In this document: piece by piece, positions 45,868-55,053 of the stretch
Position numbering within the stretch: the first letter of the stretch is position 1
How the letters are laid out: every line of letters starts with the position of its first letter
Source: Ureibacillus aquaedulcis
GTDB lineage: Bacteria; Bacillota; Bacilli; Bacillales_A; Planococcaceae
Direction of reading: 5' to 3'
DNA: 64,000 nt
NCBI RefSeq assembly: GCF_030418165.1
Contig: NZ_JAUHTQ010000005.1
Span: 174,832-238,831, forward strand
The notes under the pieces: model-generated
What the model saw: the letters and a program-made list of their open reading frames with translations, nothing else
Databases searched by the model: none
Told to the model about the DNA's origin: nothing
Position numbers and translations under genes: made by a program

Positions 45868-46968
45868 CTATTTTTGCTTTCCTGGTTCCTTTCTTACCGT
45901 TCCAAATAGTATCCAAGAATATTTAAAGTAGCGGGTAATCAGTTCAACTGTTATGATCGAGAAAATTAACCCCGATAAGAATAAACCTAAATTGAATAAG
46001 TGATACCATGGACTCTGTGGATCAATCCCTATCATTCGGTAGTATAACAAGAAGAACGGGTGAATTAAATATACTCCAAAGGATATGTCACCAAGATATA
46101 GCAGTGCTTTCCTTAAGCCTACATTTAGTTTGTCATAAATCGTAAACGCAAAACCAAAGTAAAATACTGCAGCAAAATAAGTAAAGACATTCCAAAAGAA
46201 TTCATATACCAACGAATCATATGTTGCCAAGCCTTTTCTTGTGAGATACATTACATATACATAAAGGATGCCTGATATTAGCCATAATGCGCTTATTAGA
46301 TGTCTTTTATTAGATTTCAGGTATGTTCTGAACTGTTCAAAATGCACGCCCAGATATATTCCCAAAAAGTAATAGGCCATATAGGAAAGAGAAATACTTC
46401 CTTTGAATGTAATATGGAAGAAATAATGATTTAAAATGACAAACGTCCATTGAATCACAAGCCCAATTAAAATTGCATATTTTGAGACCCATTTGTACTT
46501 TTGTACCAAATAAAGAACCAGAGGGAATATTAGATATAATTGTATACTAATGAAGACAAAGTATAAATGTGTATAAGCTTTTCCTGTTAATACTTTTTGT
46601 GTGAAAATGGTCAATGCTTCCGTTAAAGTATAATCGTAATAGAGGTGTACCGTTAATGCAAAATAAAATACAGAAAAGATAAGATAAGGGACTACTATAT
46701 ATAGTAATCTTCTTCTATAAAAATTTAATAGCATCTTTTTAGTTATTTCACGATTTGCATAATTATAAAATAAAACAAAGCTGCTTAAAAATATGAAAGT
46801 AGGCGTCCCATATTTAAAAAAGGTATTTAAAAAGTTGTAAAATACATAACTTCTGCTTACTGTTGGCAATTCTACTGTTATAAAGGAAGTCGAGTGAACA
46901 AACAGTACACCCAAGATTGCTATTGCCCGTACTATCGATATTTCATTCAATTTTTCTTTTTTAATCAT
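45868..46968 (-). CDS. acyltransferase family 3 membrane protein
   Basis: 366-residue integral membrane acyltransferase (Acyl_transf_3, OafA/IcaC-like) with about 10 transmembrane segments. The N-terminal motif SIVRAIAILGVLFVHSTSF carries the conserved histidine; GTPTFIFLSSFVLFYNY and YLGDISFGVYLIHPFFLLYY are typical later motifs. Such proteins O-acylate cell-surface polysaccharides, but the substrate is unknown. Start ATG at 46968 with GAGAGG upstream. No glycan gene cluster is nearby. Confidence 0.85.
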   Translation of the reverse strand: MIKKEKLNEISIVRAIAILGVLFVHSTSFITVELPTVSRSYVFYNFLNTFFKYGTPTFIFLSSFVLFYNYANREITKKMLLNFYRRRLLYIVVPYLIFSVFYFALTVHLYYDYTLTEALTIFTQKVLTGKAYTHLYFVFISIQLYLIFPLVLYLVQKYKWVSKYAILIGLVIQWTFVILNHYFFHITFKGSISLSYMAYYFLGIYLGVHFEQFRTYLKSNKRHLISALWLISGILYVYVMYLTRKGLATYDSLVYEFFWNVFTYFAAVFYFGFAFTIYDKLNVGLRKALLYLGDISFGVYLIHPFFLLYYRMIGIDPQSPWYHLFNLGLFLSGLIFSIITVELITRYFKYSWILFGTVRKEPGKQK

Positions 46969-47390
46969 TTTTTAAACCTCTCAATACTAATTTACTACTC
47001 TTTCTCAGAACTCAGTAGAGAACTTGTGCGGAATCATTCCTAAAGGGCCGTTTGCTTACTATAAATCTATTATTCGTAAAGAACCTTAAACTAACCTTAA
47101 AATTCATACTTCCATTTTTAGGGATTCTACTAAGTTATCTTTTACTTCCCCCATAAAATAAATAAGAAACATTATTAGAGAAACACTTGTTTTTCTTCAC
47201 ATGTTCTAAAAAATGTTGTGGAATGCTATTATCTGGCGTTTATATACCTGCTTCTACACTTTTTAAAGATATTAAAAGCAAAAAGGCTACTACTCTACTA
47301 CTATCTACTTTAACATTTTTCTGCATACCTTGGCTAACCAACATATTCAAATGAGTGTGATAAAACACTTATTTTGAGGAATTTCCCAAA
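46969..47390. other. gene-free AT-rich region upstream of the acyltransferase gene
   Basis: About 420 bases without a credible gene. The only notable feature is a direct repeat, AACCTTAAA at 47082-47090 and 47093-47101 (11-bp period), a layout used by some response-regulator sites. Otherwise nothing recognised. Confidence 0.4.
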
Positions 47391-47427
47391 AAAATATGTG
47401 TAGAAAAACTTTCGCTTTTCTACACAT
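47385..47427 (-). terminator. terminator after metK
   Basis: On the minus strand TGTGTAGAAAA pairs with TTTTCTACACA, followed by TATTTTTTTGGG. Confidence 0.9.
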
Positions 47428-47484
47428 TTAATCTTTCATACGTATTAGACATCAAGTATGCACATTAATTTAGACAATCAAAGG

Positions 47485-48681
47485 TTAAAGTCCATCTTTT
47501 GCTCTTAATTGTTCAGCAATATCTGTATTTTCCCACGGAACGTCTAGATCAGTTCGGCCGAAATGTCCATAAGCAGCTGTTTGTTTATAGATTGGTCTAC
47601 GTAGGTCAAGCATTTTAATAATGCCGGCAGGTCGTAAATCGAATAATTCACTTACCCACTCTACTAATTGCTCTTCTTTCACAACTCCTGTACCAAACGT
47701 ATCAATGGAGATGGAAACAGGGCGTGCAACACCGATGGCATAAGCTAATTGTACTTCAGCACGTTCAGCTAGACCTGCAGCAACAATATTTTTTGCTACG
47801 TATCTTGCAGCATAAGCTGCCGAGCGGTCAACTTTTGTAGCATCCTTACCGGAGAATGCACCGCCGCCGTGACGGGCATAACCGCCGTAAGTATCAACAA
47901 TAATTTTACGGCCGGTAAGTCCAGCATCACCTTTTGGACCACCGATAACAAAACGGCCAGTTGGGTTGATGAAATACTTTGTGTTCGCATCGATTAATTC
48001 TGCCGGTACCACAACATTAATCACTTTTTCTTTTATATCTTCATGTAATTGTTCTAATGCCACTTCTTCATCATGCTGTGTAGAAATAACAATTGTATCT
48101 ACACGAACAGGCTGGTTTCTTTCGTCATACTCAATTGTTACTTGCGTTTTGCCATCTGGGCGCAAATAAGAAAGTTCATTTGATTTTCGCACTTCTGTTA
48201 AGCGTCGTGCCAAACGATGCGCAAGACTAATCGGCAGCGGCATAAGTTCAGGTGTCTCGTTGCACGCAAACCCAAACATTAATCCTTGGTCACCTGCTCC
48301 AATTGCTTCAATATCTGCGTCCGTCATTGAACCTTCACGGGCTTCCAGAGCTTGGTCCACCCCTTGTGCAATGTCTGGTGATTGTTCACCGATAGCAACT
48401 AAAACAGCCAAGTTTTCTGCATCGAATCCATATTTACCACGAGTGTAGCCAATCTCTGCTACTGTATCGCGAACAATTCCTTTGATATCTACGTATGTAG
48501 AAGTTGTTATTTCCCCTGCAACTAGTACCAGCCCAGTTGTCACAGTTGTTTCACAAGCTACACGTGCATTAGGATCTTCACGTAAAATCGCATCTAAAAT
48601 CGCATCAGAAATTTGGTCACAAATTTTGTCCGGGTGCCCTTCTGTTACGCTTTCTGATGTAAACAGTCGACGGTTTGTCAT
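47485..48681 (-). CDS. metK: S-adenosylmethionine synthetase
   Basis: Makes SAM from methionine and ATP. 398 residues; motifs [11 protein letters not shown] (GHPDK at 15-19), [36 protein letters not shown] and [19 protein letters not shown]. Start ATG at 48681 after TAGGAGG; an in-frame ATG 63 bases upstream, with no stop between, has no good ribosome site. Expression is governed by a SAM-I riboswitch with its own promoter about 600 bases upstream. Divergent from pckA, the same arrangement as B. subtilis. Confidence 0.98.
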   Translation of the reverse strand: MTNRRLFTSESVTEGHPDKICDQISDAILDAILREDPNARVACETTVTTGLVLVAGEITTSTYVDIKGIVRDTVAEIGYTRGKYGFDAENLAVLVAIGEQSPDIAQGVDQALEAREGSMTDADIEAIGAGDQGLMFGFACNETPELMPLPISLAHRLARRLTEVRKSNELSYLRPDGKTQVTIEYDERNQPVRVDTIVISTQHDEEVALEQLHEDIKEKVINVVVPAELIDANTKYFINPTGRFVIGGPKGDAGLTGRKIIVDTYGGYARHGGGAFSGKDATKVDRSAAYAARYVAKNIVAAGLAERAEVQLAYAIGVARPVSISIDTFGTGVVKEEQLVEWVSELFDLRPAGIIKMLDLRRPIYKQTAAYGHFGRTDLDVPWENTDIAEQLRAKDGL

Positions 48682-49050
48682 TTTGTTTCCTCCTAGGTAT
48701 ATAGCGAGATATTTCTCGTTGTTGATACGGTACTCATTATCCATGTTAAACCCGCTCTAGTGAGTTCGGTATTTTTTAGCCGTTACCTTCATCTTGTCCA
48801 TTCATTCCGATTTTCTAAAATATTGTTAGAAAAATTCGGTTAGTTGTTTTATTATTATGTATAAAACAATAATGAACAATTTCAGCATTACAGTTGCCAC
48901 AGTAATTGATGTTAATTGCTTAAAATCTGAATACTGGGCATATTAAAACTACAATCTAATGTCTATACGGTCTCTTAACAAATACATGGATTTAGAAAGG
49001 CGCAGATAAAAATAGACAGAAATGCTATCCTTATCATTGTGTTCTAATTA
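48682..49050 (-). other. long spacer between SAM riboswitch and metK
   Basis: About 370 transcribed bases with hairpins but no ORF of its own. The clearest stem is CCGAATTTTTCTAA/TTTTAGAAAATCGG (48809-48840, imperfect); CGAG-AAATAT-CTCG lies close to the metK ribosome site. No second promoter is convincing. Confidence 0.5.
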
Positions 49051-49051
49051 G

Positions 49052-49245
49052 AAAAAAAAATTCCTTTTACTCTAGTTAACCACATGAGTAAAAGGAATAG
49101 TACTTTCATGACATTACCTTTCACTCTTATCGTTCAAGGGTATTCCCTTGCATCAGGTTGGCACCATCGCATTAAAATGAATAATAATGCAGGTTGCCGG
49201 GTTTCACAGGGCCTTGACCCTCCACCAACTCGGGATAAGAGTATC
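49052..49245 (-). promoter_or_regulatory. SAM-I (S-box) riboswitch of metK
   Basis: On the minus strand: P1 ACTCTTATC/GATAAGAGT (49122-49242), then the S-box core GGTGGAGGG..GGCCC..GAAACCCGGCAACC, and a 13-bp terminator stem ATTCCTTTTACTC/GAGTAAAAGGAAT (49060-49098) followed by TTTTTTTT (49052-49059). SAM binding should promote termination. Confidence 0.96.
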
Positions 49246-49258
49246 CGTTCAAGTTTTC

Positions 49259-49287
49259 ATCTTACGTAATGTATAGTTACTTGTCAA
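49259..49287 (-). promoter_or_regulatory. sigma-A promoter of metK
   Basis: Read on the minus strand: -35 TTGACA (49282-49287), 17-bp spacer, -10 TAAGAT (49259-49264), just upstream of the riboswitch. Confidence 0.75.
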
Positions 49288-49363
49288 TTGTTTTTGAATA
49301 AATCTATTAAAGTTTAATAATTTAAAAATAATTTTTTCGATTAGTATAGATTAATTAATTCAA

Positions 49364-49374
49364 TGTGTTATACT
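49364..49374 (+). promoter_or_regulatory. extended -10 promoter of pckA
   Basis: TGTTATACT (TG-N-TATACT), about 66 bases before the pckA start. The -35 (TAGATT, 16-bp spacer) is weak. Confidence 0.4.
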
Positions 49375-49439
49375 AATTTTAAAATTATTCAAACCTCCCA
49401 CTATTTTGGGAATTCTATAAAAAGGATGGTATTTAATCG

Positions 49440-51026
49440 ATGAATTCAGTAGAAATTGCAAATGAGCTGAAGGAATTATTAAACGGCGACAATATTAAAG
49501 TTCAATTATCCGTACCACAACTAGTGGAAAAAGCTACAGAACGTGGAGAAGCTACATTAACTGCTGAAGGTGCATTACGTGCTGAAACAGGCAAATATAC
49601 TGGTCGTTCTCCTAAAGATAAATATATCGTAGAAGAAGAAAGCACAAAAGACAAAATCGACTGGGGTAATGTTAACCGCCCGATTTCTGCTGAAGTGTTT
49701 GATAATCTATATGTAAAAGTTGTCAACTATTTAAAAGAAAAAGATGAGCTATTTGTATTCAAAGGATATGCTGGTGCAGACAAAGAATCCCAGCTGCAAA
49801 TTCAAGTTATTAATGAATACGCTTGGCACAACCTATTCTGTCATCAATTATTCATCCGTCCAACTAAAGAAGAATTAGCTACTCATCTAGCTGAATTTAC
49901 AATTGTGTCGGCTCCAAATTTTAAAGCAGACCCTGCAGTCGATGGCACAGCTTCCGAAACATTCATTATCGTTTCATTAGAAAAGAAAATCATTCTGATC
50001 GGCGGTACTGAGTATGCCGGCGAAATGAAAAAATCCATTTTTGGTATTATGAATTACTTATTGCCTGAGAACGATATTTTCTCTATGCATTGTTCGGCAA
50101 ACGTAGGAGAAGCTGGAGATGTTGCACTATTCTTCGGTCTATCAGGTACAGGTAAGACAACTTTATCTGCAGATGCGAATCGCAAATTAATCGGTGATGA
50201 CGAGCATGGTTGGTCAAACAACGGTGTATTCAACATCGAGGGTGGATGCTACGCTAAAACAATCAACCTGTCTGCCGAAAAAGAACCAGAAATTTATAAT
50301 GCAATTCGTTTCGGTACGGTGTTGGAAAATGTGGTAGTAGATCCTGATTCACGCATTCCTGACTATGATGATAGTTCTCTTACTGAAAATACACGGGCTG
50401 CATATCCTATTCACTTTATCGATAATATCGTAATGCCTTCTGTTGCAGGTCATCCAAGAACAATTGTATTTTTAACAGCTGATGCTTTTGGTGTGCTGCC
50501 TCCAATCAGTAAATTAACAAAAGAGCAGGCAATGTACCACTTCTTAAGTGGCTTCACTTCTAAATTAGCAGGTACGGAACGCGGTGTTACATCGCCGGAG
50601 CCAGTTTTCTCTACATGCTTCGGTTCACCATTCCTGCCTCTTCCAGCTACACGTTACGCTGAAATGCTTGGTGAAAAAATTGACGAACACGGCTCACAAG
50701 TATTCTTGGTAAACACTGGCTGGACTGGTGGAGAGTACGGTGTCGGCTCTCGTATGAAGCTTTCTTATACGCGTACAATGGTTCGTGCTGCGATTGATGG
50801 TAACCTAAATGATGTTGAAACGAAACAAGATGCAATCTTTGGCTTACACATTCCAACAGCCGTTGAAGGAGTGCCAAGTGAAGTACTAGATCCTCGTGCT
50901 GCTTGGACTGACAAAGAAGCTTATGATCAAAAGGCTAATTTCCTGGCTAACCTATTTAAGGAAAACTTCACTAAGTTCTCTGACGTTTCTGAAGAGATTC
51001 TTAAAAAAGGTGGACCATTAGCTTAA
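49440..51026 (+). CDS. pckA: phosphoenolpyruvate carboxykinase (ATP)
   Basis: Converts oxaloacetate and ATP to PEP and CO2; gluconeogenesis. 528 residues. P-loop [13 protein letters not shown] near residue 232, [21 protein letters not shown] (metal/PEP site), [19 protein letters not shown] at the N-terminus and [20 protein letters not shown]. Start ATG at 49440, 10 bases after AAAGGATGG. Divergent from metK. In B. subtilis pckA is repressed in glucose by CcpN; no such site was looked for here with confidence. Confidence 0.98.
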   Translation: MNSVEIANELKELLNGDNIKVQLSVPQLVEKATERGEATLTAEGALRAETGKYTGRSPKDKYIVEEESTKDKIDWGNVNRPISAEVFDNLYVKVVNYLKEKDELFVFKGYAGADKESQLQIQVINEYAWHNLFCHQLFIRPTKEELATHLAEFTIVSAPNFKADPAVDGTASETFIIVSLEKKIILIGGTEYAGEMKKSIFGIMNYLLPENDIFSMHCSANVGEAGDVALFFGLSGTGKTTLSADANRKLIGDDEHGWSNNGVFNIEGGCYAKTINLSAEKEPEIYNAIRFGTVLENVVVDPDSRIPDYDDSSLTENTRAAYPIHFIDNIVMPSVAGHPRTIVFLTADAFGVLPPISKLTKEQAMYHFLSGFTSKLAGTERGVTSPEPVFSTCFGSPFLPLPATRYAEMLGEKIDEHGSQVFLVNTGWTGGEYGVGSRMKLSYTRTMVRAAIDGNLNDVETKQDAIFGLHIPTAVEGVPSEVLDPRAAWTDKEAYDQKANFLANLFKENFTKFSDVSEEILKKGGPLA

Positions 51027-51046
51027 ATCCTGGTTTAAAATCAAAA

Positions 51047-51088
51047 TAAAAAGCGGACTGTCTCTTATTTAAGGGACGTCCGCTTTTA
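51047..51088. terminator. bidirectional terminator between pckA and ytmA
   Basis: AAAGCGGACTGTCTC pairs with GGGACGTCCGCTTT (one bulge), T-rich on the plus side, A-rich before it. Confidence 0.88.
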
Positions 51089-51868
51089 TTATTTCATCTT
51101 CATCCACTCACATAATGCTCTCACCGTTTGTCGGTTAATATGTGGAGGATAATAATGCGTCAAGCCTGAAGAAAACCATGTTTCTACCTGCTTCTTTTCC
51201 TTAATTAAGGCCTGCTCCAAATCATAGCTTTGTTCAATACTAACATTCTCGTCTTCAGTTCCATGAATAATCAATACAGGGGCATTTATCATCTGCGCTT
51301 TTAGAATAGGGTTGCGTTCATCATACTTTTCCTGCTCTTTATTTGGGGAACCCCCAATAATGCGTTTAAGCGTTCTGCGCATGTCCACTCTCTCCATATA
51401 CATGGAGGTAACGTCTGAAACACCTGCCCATGTGACAACAGATTTAATGTCATCCCTTAAGATAGCGGTCCATAAAGCCATTAATCCCCCACGGGAAAAA
51501 CCGAATAAATGCACTTTTTCAACATCAGCAAATTTTTTTAGCATGTCTATACTATTTACAGCGTCAAATCGGTCTTCCCCAGCCATTTCGTCTCGCCCTT
51601 CGCCACCTCGATTACCTCGATAATACGGAGCAAAAACCACCAGGCCATGACTTGCAAACTGAGCAATCCTTGATGGGCGTACCATACCGACTGACTGCAG
51701 ACCACCGCGCAAGTAAAGCAGTGCTTCATACTGGCCCTCTTTTTTGGGCTTGGCCAATAACCCTTTCACTCGAAGTCCCTCCGACCAATAGATAACCTCA
51801 TGCAGAGTGACATTGGGGTTTGGTGAAGGATATCCTCTGATCAACTCAATACTACCATTGTCTTTCAT
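51089..51868 (-). CDS. ytmA: S9-type alpha/beta hydrolase YtmA
   Basis: 259-residue serine hydrolase of the prolyl-oligopeptidase/acylaminoacyl-peptidase-like branch. The nucleophile elbow GFSRGG (in LFGFSRGGLMALW) is intact, with the Asp in IIHGTEDENVS and the His in LTHYYPPH. Also GLLAKPKKEGQYEALLYLRGG. No signal peptide, so cytoplasmic. Start ATG at 51868 with AGGAGGTG 7 bases upstream; it overlaps the ytkD end by 17 bases. Substrate unknown. Confidence 0.88.
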   Translation of the reverse strand: MKDNGSIELIRGYPSPNPNVTLHEVIYWSEGLRVKGLLAKPKKEGQYEALLYLRGGLQSVGMVRPSRIAQFASHGLVVFAPYYRGNRGGEGRDEMAGEDRFDAVNSIDMLKKFADVEKVHLFGFSRGGLMALWTAILRDDIKSVVTWAGVSDVTSMYMERVDMRRTLKRIIGGSPNKEQEKYDERNPILKAQMINAPVLIIHGTEDENVSIEQSYDLEQALIKEKKQVETWFSSGLTHYYPPHINRQTVRALCEWMKMK

Positions 51869-52319
51869 GATACTTCACCTCCTGCAACATCTTCTTCATT
51901 CCTTCATCCTTCATGTAGAAACTTAAAGAAGGATGATTTTGCAACTCTTCCATAGTCAGCCAAGTCATTCCCGATGTCTCATGTTCTTCTGAGAACTCAT
52001 CAATTCTTTCGACTCTCCCTGTAAAAACAGCCTTACAAAAAGGAGGTGCATCATGTACAACGTACTGGGCAAACCATTTCAAATCTGAAATTTCAACAGC
52101 TGTTTCTTCATAAACTTCACGAATAGCAGCTTCTTCTACTGTTTCTCCTGGCTCTACTTTTCCTCCAGGAAATTCAATGCCTCGCTTTTTATTGATTGTA
52201 CATAGCCATTTTCCTTTATACAAAACCAGGACTAATACATGTCTGGGTTCGATTTCAAAAGATTGGCGATTAAAGCTCAACTCACACTTATAACCATTTT
52301 CATCTGTAAAAGTAAACAT
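51852..52319 (-). CDS. ytkD: Nudix hydrolase YtkD
   Basis: 155-residue Nudix protein. Nudix box GGKVEPGETVEEAAIREVYE (from residue 52, GX5EX7REUXEEXGU pattern). The B. subtilis homologue hydrolyses 8-oxo-dGTP and is reported to act on RNA 5'-pyrophosphate. Start ATG at 52319 after AAGGAAGTGG. It overlaps ytmA by 17 bases, implying co-translation. Whether the main role is sanitising nucleotides or mRNA decay cannot be told here. Confidence 0.9.
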   Translation of the reverse strand: MFTFTDENGYKCELSFNRQSFEIEPRHVLVLVLYKGKWLCTINKKRGIEFPGGKVEPGETVEEAAIREVYEETAVEISDLKWFAQYVVHDAPPFCKAVFTGRVERIDEFSEEHETSGMTWLTMEELQNHPSLSFYMKDEGMKKMLQEVKYHERQW

Positions 52320-52370
52320 CCCTAAGCCACTTCCTTCTTACTCACAGTTTAGCTAAGGGATGTTTTGGAA

Positions 52371-52688
52371 TCAATGGAAATAAGGTAATTGTTCAACAAA
52401 TTCCTTTGTTTGATCATCACCAAATTCGTGAATAAGAGCATAGATTTTCTTCATGCGATTATCAATTTCATCATTTGATTCATCTAAGTGATATGGAATG
52501 TAGGGTAAATGAGCTCGAACTATATTATCAAATTCCAAGGAATTTAACTGTAGAAACAATTTCTCAAATAAAAGGGCTTTTTGCTCCTCCAATTGCAGCT
52601 TAAATTCACAAGGCAAGCCTAATGGCAAATAACTGTATGATTGATTAGCTACAGAAACATATATTGTTGTTGTGTCGATAATGATCAA
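52371..52688 (-). CDS. small hypothetical protein, start uncertain
   Basis: 105 residues if read from TTG at 52688. Not recognised. The sequence (VANQSYSYLPLGLPCEFKLQ.. IRAHLPYIPYH-like RAHLPYIPYHLDES.. FVEQLPYFH) has no signal or membrane segment and is acidic. The ribosome site AAAAGGAG directly abuts the TTG, while an in-frame ATT at 52682 is 6 bases away; either non-standard start is possible and no ATG exists nearby. It lies 51 bases upstream of ytkD on the same strand. Confidence 0.6.
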   Translation of the reverse strand: MIIIDTTTIYVSVANQSYSYLPLGLPCEFKLQLEEQKALLFEKLFLQLNSLEFDNIVRAHLPYIPYHLDESNDEIDNRMKKIYALIHEFGDDQTKEFVEQLPYFH

Positions 52689-52778
52689 CTCCTTTTCATA
52701 CAGTATGCAGCGAAAAATTTGAACTATGCATTGTTGAAAAGGATGATGTTCTTTATTTAGACCGAATTAAATTGTACT

Positions 52779-52818
52779 TAAAAAGACCCAAAATGTATTC
52801 GCATGGAAGTTTTGGGTC
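52779..52818 (-). terminator. terminator after dps
   Basis: On the minus strand GACCCAAAA pairs with TTTTGGGTC, followed by TTTTTAAG. Confidence 0.88.
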
Positions 52819-52831
52819 AAAGTATAATGTC

Positions 52832-53284
52832 TTATCGTTCGATATTACCTAAAAACGCAGATAGCATCCAAACATGCTTTTCAAAGCTTTGTGTCATTGC
52901 ATTAAGCATGTCCTCAGTACGGTCATCGCCCTCTTCAGCCGCCTGCTGCATTGCTTCTTTCAGGAAGCCCATAATGGTTTTAAAATCACTAATTGTCGTT
53001 TCAACCATCTCTTCTGTTGTCTCAGTACCCGTTGCTTCTTTTATAAGGGACATCTCTAAATGCTCTGCTAAAGTCGCAACCGGTTTACTGCCTTTTGTTA
53101 GAATACGCTCTGCTATTTCATCTAGGTTCAATGTCACTTCATTATAAAACTCCTCAAATTTTGCATGGAGTGTAAAGAAGGACGGTCCATTTACATACCA
53201 GTGATAATTATGAAGTTTTGTGTAAAGTACGGATGATGTTGCTACTAGATCATTTAATTGATCGACCAATGGTTTGTTTGCCAT
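52832..53284 (-). CDS. dps: Dps-family ferritin-like DNA-protection protein
   Basis: 150-residue four-helix-bundle miniferritin that oxidises and stores iron and protects DNA from peroxide. Ferroxidase residues H28, H40, D55 and E59 (LHNYHWYVNGPSF.. TLHAKFEEFYNE.. LDEIAER) have the canonical 12/15/4 spacing. Start ATG at 53284, 5 bases after GAGGTGG; a GTG 9 bases earlier overlaps the ribosome site. The B. subtilis relatives are MrgA (PerR-controlled) and sigma-B-controlled Dps; a partial PerR-box match lies upstream. Confidence 0.95.
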   Translation of the reverse strand: MANKPLVDQLNDLVATSSVLYTKLHNYHWYVNGPSFFTLHAKFEEFYNEVTLNLDEIAERILTKGSKPVATLAEHLEMSLIKEATGTETTEEMVETTISDFKTIMGFLKEAMQQAAEEGDDRTEDMLNAMTQSFEKHVWMLSAFLGNIER

Positions 53285-53343
53285 ATTATCCACCTCGTTT
53301 TAATATTGGACAATAATAAATCCTTATTGCCTTTATTTATATG

Positions 53344-53358
53344 ACATAATTACTATAA
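53344..53358 (-). promoter_or_regulatory. partial PerR box upstream of dps
   Basis: TTATAGTAATTATGT on the minus strand matches the PerR consensus TTATAATTATTATAA at 11 of 15 positions, about 60 bases before the dps start. AT-rich context, so the match is weak evidence. Confidence 0.35.
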
Positions 53359-53593
53359 CCTTTCTAGGTTGGTTTAAAACATTTCCTAATATAAACTGAC
53401 TCATAATTGTACGAAAAAATTAACCCCGTTTTCCTTTCTTGCTTTATAATCAAATAGTAGTTTGTTAGAACTTTTGCTAACACACAACCTAAGTTGTCTT
53501 ATGTATACCGTTAAATAAAAGAAGTTATTTAAACAAAGGATTGAATCCAATCTGCAAGCAAATCTTTCTAGCGAGTCAGGAGAATACAGTATA

Positions 53594-53827
53594 ATGAAAT
53601 ATCCCTTTATTTGGCTAATTAAATTCTATCGCAGAGTAATTTCCCCTGTTTCACCTCCTTCATGCCGGTTTTATCCTACATGTTCTCAATATGGTTTAGA
53701 AGCATTCCAGAAGCACGGAGCAATTAAGGGCTTTTTCTTGACTGCAAAAAGAATATTAAAATGCCAACCATTTCACCCAGGTGGATTTGACCCGGTTCCA
53801 GAAGAATGGCCTTCGAAGAAAAAATAA
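53594..53827 (+). CDS. yidD: membrane protein insertion efficiency factor YidD
   Basis: 77-residue YidD-family protein (B. subtilis YtjA). Signature cysteines in [20 protein letters not shown], then [20 protein letters not shown]. An amphipathic N-terminus ([18 protein letters not shown]) attaches it to the inner membrane near the insertion machinery. Start ATG at 53594, 11 bases after AGGAG, a long spacing. Gene sits alone between dps and the zinc-binding lipoprotein gene. Confidence 0.95.
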   Translation: MKYPFIWLIKFYRRVISPVSPPSCRFYPTCSQYGLEAFQKHGAIKGFFLTAKRILKCQPFHPGGFDPVPEEWPSKKK

Positions 53828-53932
53828 TTCGAGGGTCTTTTATTTTTGAATAAATACACGTATGGAGATTTTTTTAAGGAATATTGAATTTCTAATTGTA
53901 TTTTTTCACTACTTCATGTATTATTGAGAATG

Positions 53933-53963
53933 TTGAAAATGCAAATAGTAATTATTACTATTT
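53933..53963 (+). promoter_or_regulatory. Zur operator over the promoter of the zinc-binding lipoprotein gene
   Basis: A perfect 21-bp palindrome AAATAGTAATTATTACTATTT (53943-53963) close to the Bacillus Zur box (AAATCGTAATNATTACGATTT). It covers the -10 TACTAT (53956-53961), which is 17 bp from -35 TTGAAA (53933-53938). Zn-loaded Zur should block transcription. Confidence 0.88.
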
Positions 53964-53981
53964 AGAAAGGTTTGATATGAT

Positions 53982-54998
53982 TTGAAAAAATTATCTTTTT
54001 TACTATTGATTGCTGCTCTTTTCCTTGGCTTAACAGCATGTAATAGCACAACAACTACTAATAACGAGGTAGCGACTACCGACAACAAAGAAACGACTAC
54101 TGAAGAAAATGCAAATAAAATCGACATTTATACAACAGTTTACCCATTAAGCTACTTTGCAGAGCGTATTGGTGGAGACTATGTCAATGTTTCTTCTATT
54201 TACCCGCCCGGAACAAATGAACATACATTTGAACCGACTCAAGCTGATATGATGTCACTAGCCGATGCAGACCTGTTCTTTTATATCGGATTGGGCCTGG
54301 AGGGATTTGTAGAAAATGCCAAAAACACTTTGAAAAATGAAAATGTTAAACTGGTTGCAACTTCTGATGCTATTTCTGATGAAATGCTAAATGCATCCGC
54401 AGAAGAAGAACACAGTGATGAGGGGCATGACCATGATCATGAGGAAGAAGGACATGAGGGCCATAATCACGGCGATACAGATCCACATATTTGGTTGTCA
54501 CCAGTTCTTGCCCAAGATTTAGCAGGTACTATTAAAGATGAACTTGTAGCTGCCCTTCCAGAACAAGAACAATTACTAAATGAAAACTATGACCAGTTAA
54601 TGACTGAATTAGAATCCTTGGACCAACAGTTTGAACAGATGGCTTCAGAAGCAGAAACTAAAACATTCTTTGTTTCTCACGCATCTTTCGGTTATATCGC
54701 TGATCGTTATGGACTGGATCAAATCGCAATTGCAGGGATTAATTCACAAAGTGAGCCATCCCAAAAGGAATTAACAAAGATTGTCGATCAAGCTGAAATG
54801 TTACAGGTTTCATATATTTTATTTGAACAAAATGTATCTTCTAAACTTTCTTCAGTTATTCAGAATGAAGTTGGCGCGGACTCGCTTGAATTACATAATT
54901 TAAGCGTATTAACAGAAGAGGATATCGAGAATGGTGAAACCTACTTCACACTTATGGAAAAGAATATCGAGACATTAAAACAAGCTTTAAATCCTTAA
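53982..54998 (+). CDS. zinc ABC transporter substrate-binding lipoprotein (AdcA/ZnuA type)
   Basis: 338-residue cluster A-I metal-binding lipoprotein. Lipobox LTAC (Cys20) after a KKLSFLLLIAALFLGLT signal. Metal ligands: His81 in GTNEHTFEPT, His169 in DPHIWLSP, a third His in FFVSHASFGY and Asp/Glu near the C-terminus. The His/Asp/Glu-rich loop at 144-163 (HSDEGHDHDHEEEGHEGHNH) is typical of zinc collectors. The start is TTG at 53982, 11 bases after AGAAAGG. Zur-controlled promoter. No permease or ATPase gene is adjacent, so it must work with one encoded elsewhere. Confidence 0.93.
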   Translation: MKKLSFLLLIAALFLGLTACNSTTTTNNEVATTDNKETTTEENANKIDIYTTVYPLSYFAERIGGDYVNVSSIYPPGTNEHTFEPTQADMMSLADADLFFYIGLGLEGFVENAKNTLKNENVKLVATSDAISDEMLNASAEEEHSDEGHDHDHEEEGHEGHNHGDTDPHIWLSPVLAQDLAGTIKDELVAALPEQEQLLNENYDQLMTELESLDQQFEQMASEAETKTFFVSHASFGYIADRYGLDQIAIAGINSQSEPSQKELTKIVDQAEMLQVSYILFEQNVSSKLSSVIQNEVGADSLELHNLSVLTEEDIENGETYFTLMEKNIETLKQALNP

Positions 54999-55012
54999 AC
55001 CGAAAAATCGAA

Positions 55013-55053
55013 AAAGGTTCACCTCAATATTTTTGGAGGCGAACCTTTTTCAT
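55013..55053. terminator. bidirectional terminator after the zinc-binding lipoprotein gene
   Basis: AAAAGGTTCACCTC pairs with GAGGCGAACCTTTT (one mismatch), T-rich on the plus side; faces menE. Confidence 0.88.

Noticed and set aside
46969..47390. Short minus-strand frame of 22 codons (MFLIYFMGEV..)
   Set aside because: No ribosome site, no conservation evidence and AT-rich chance composition.
48682..48744. Extending metK to the upstream ATG at 48744
   Set aside because: MetK proteins start at the MTNRRLF-like position, which has a strong TAGGAGG site; the upstream ATG has none.
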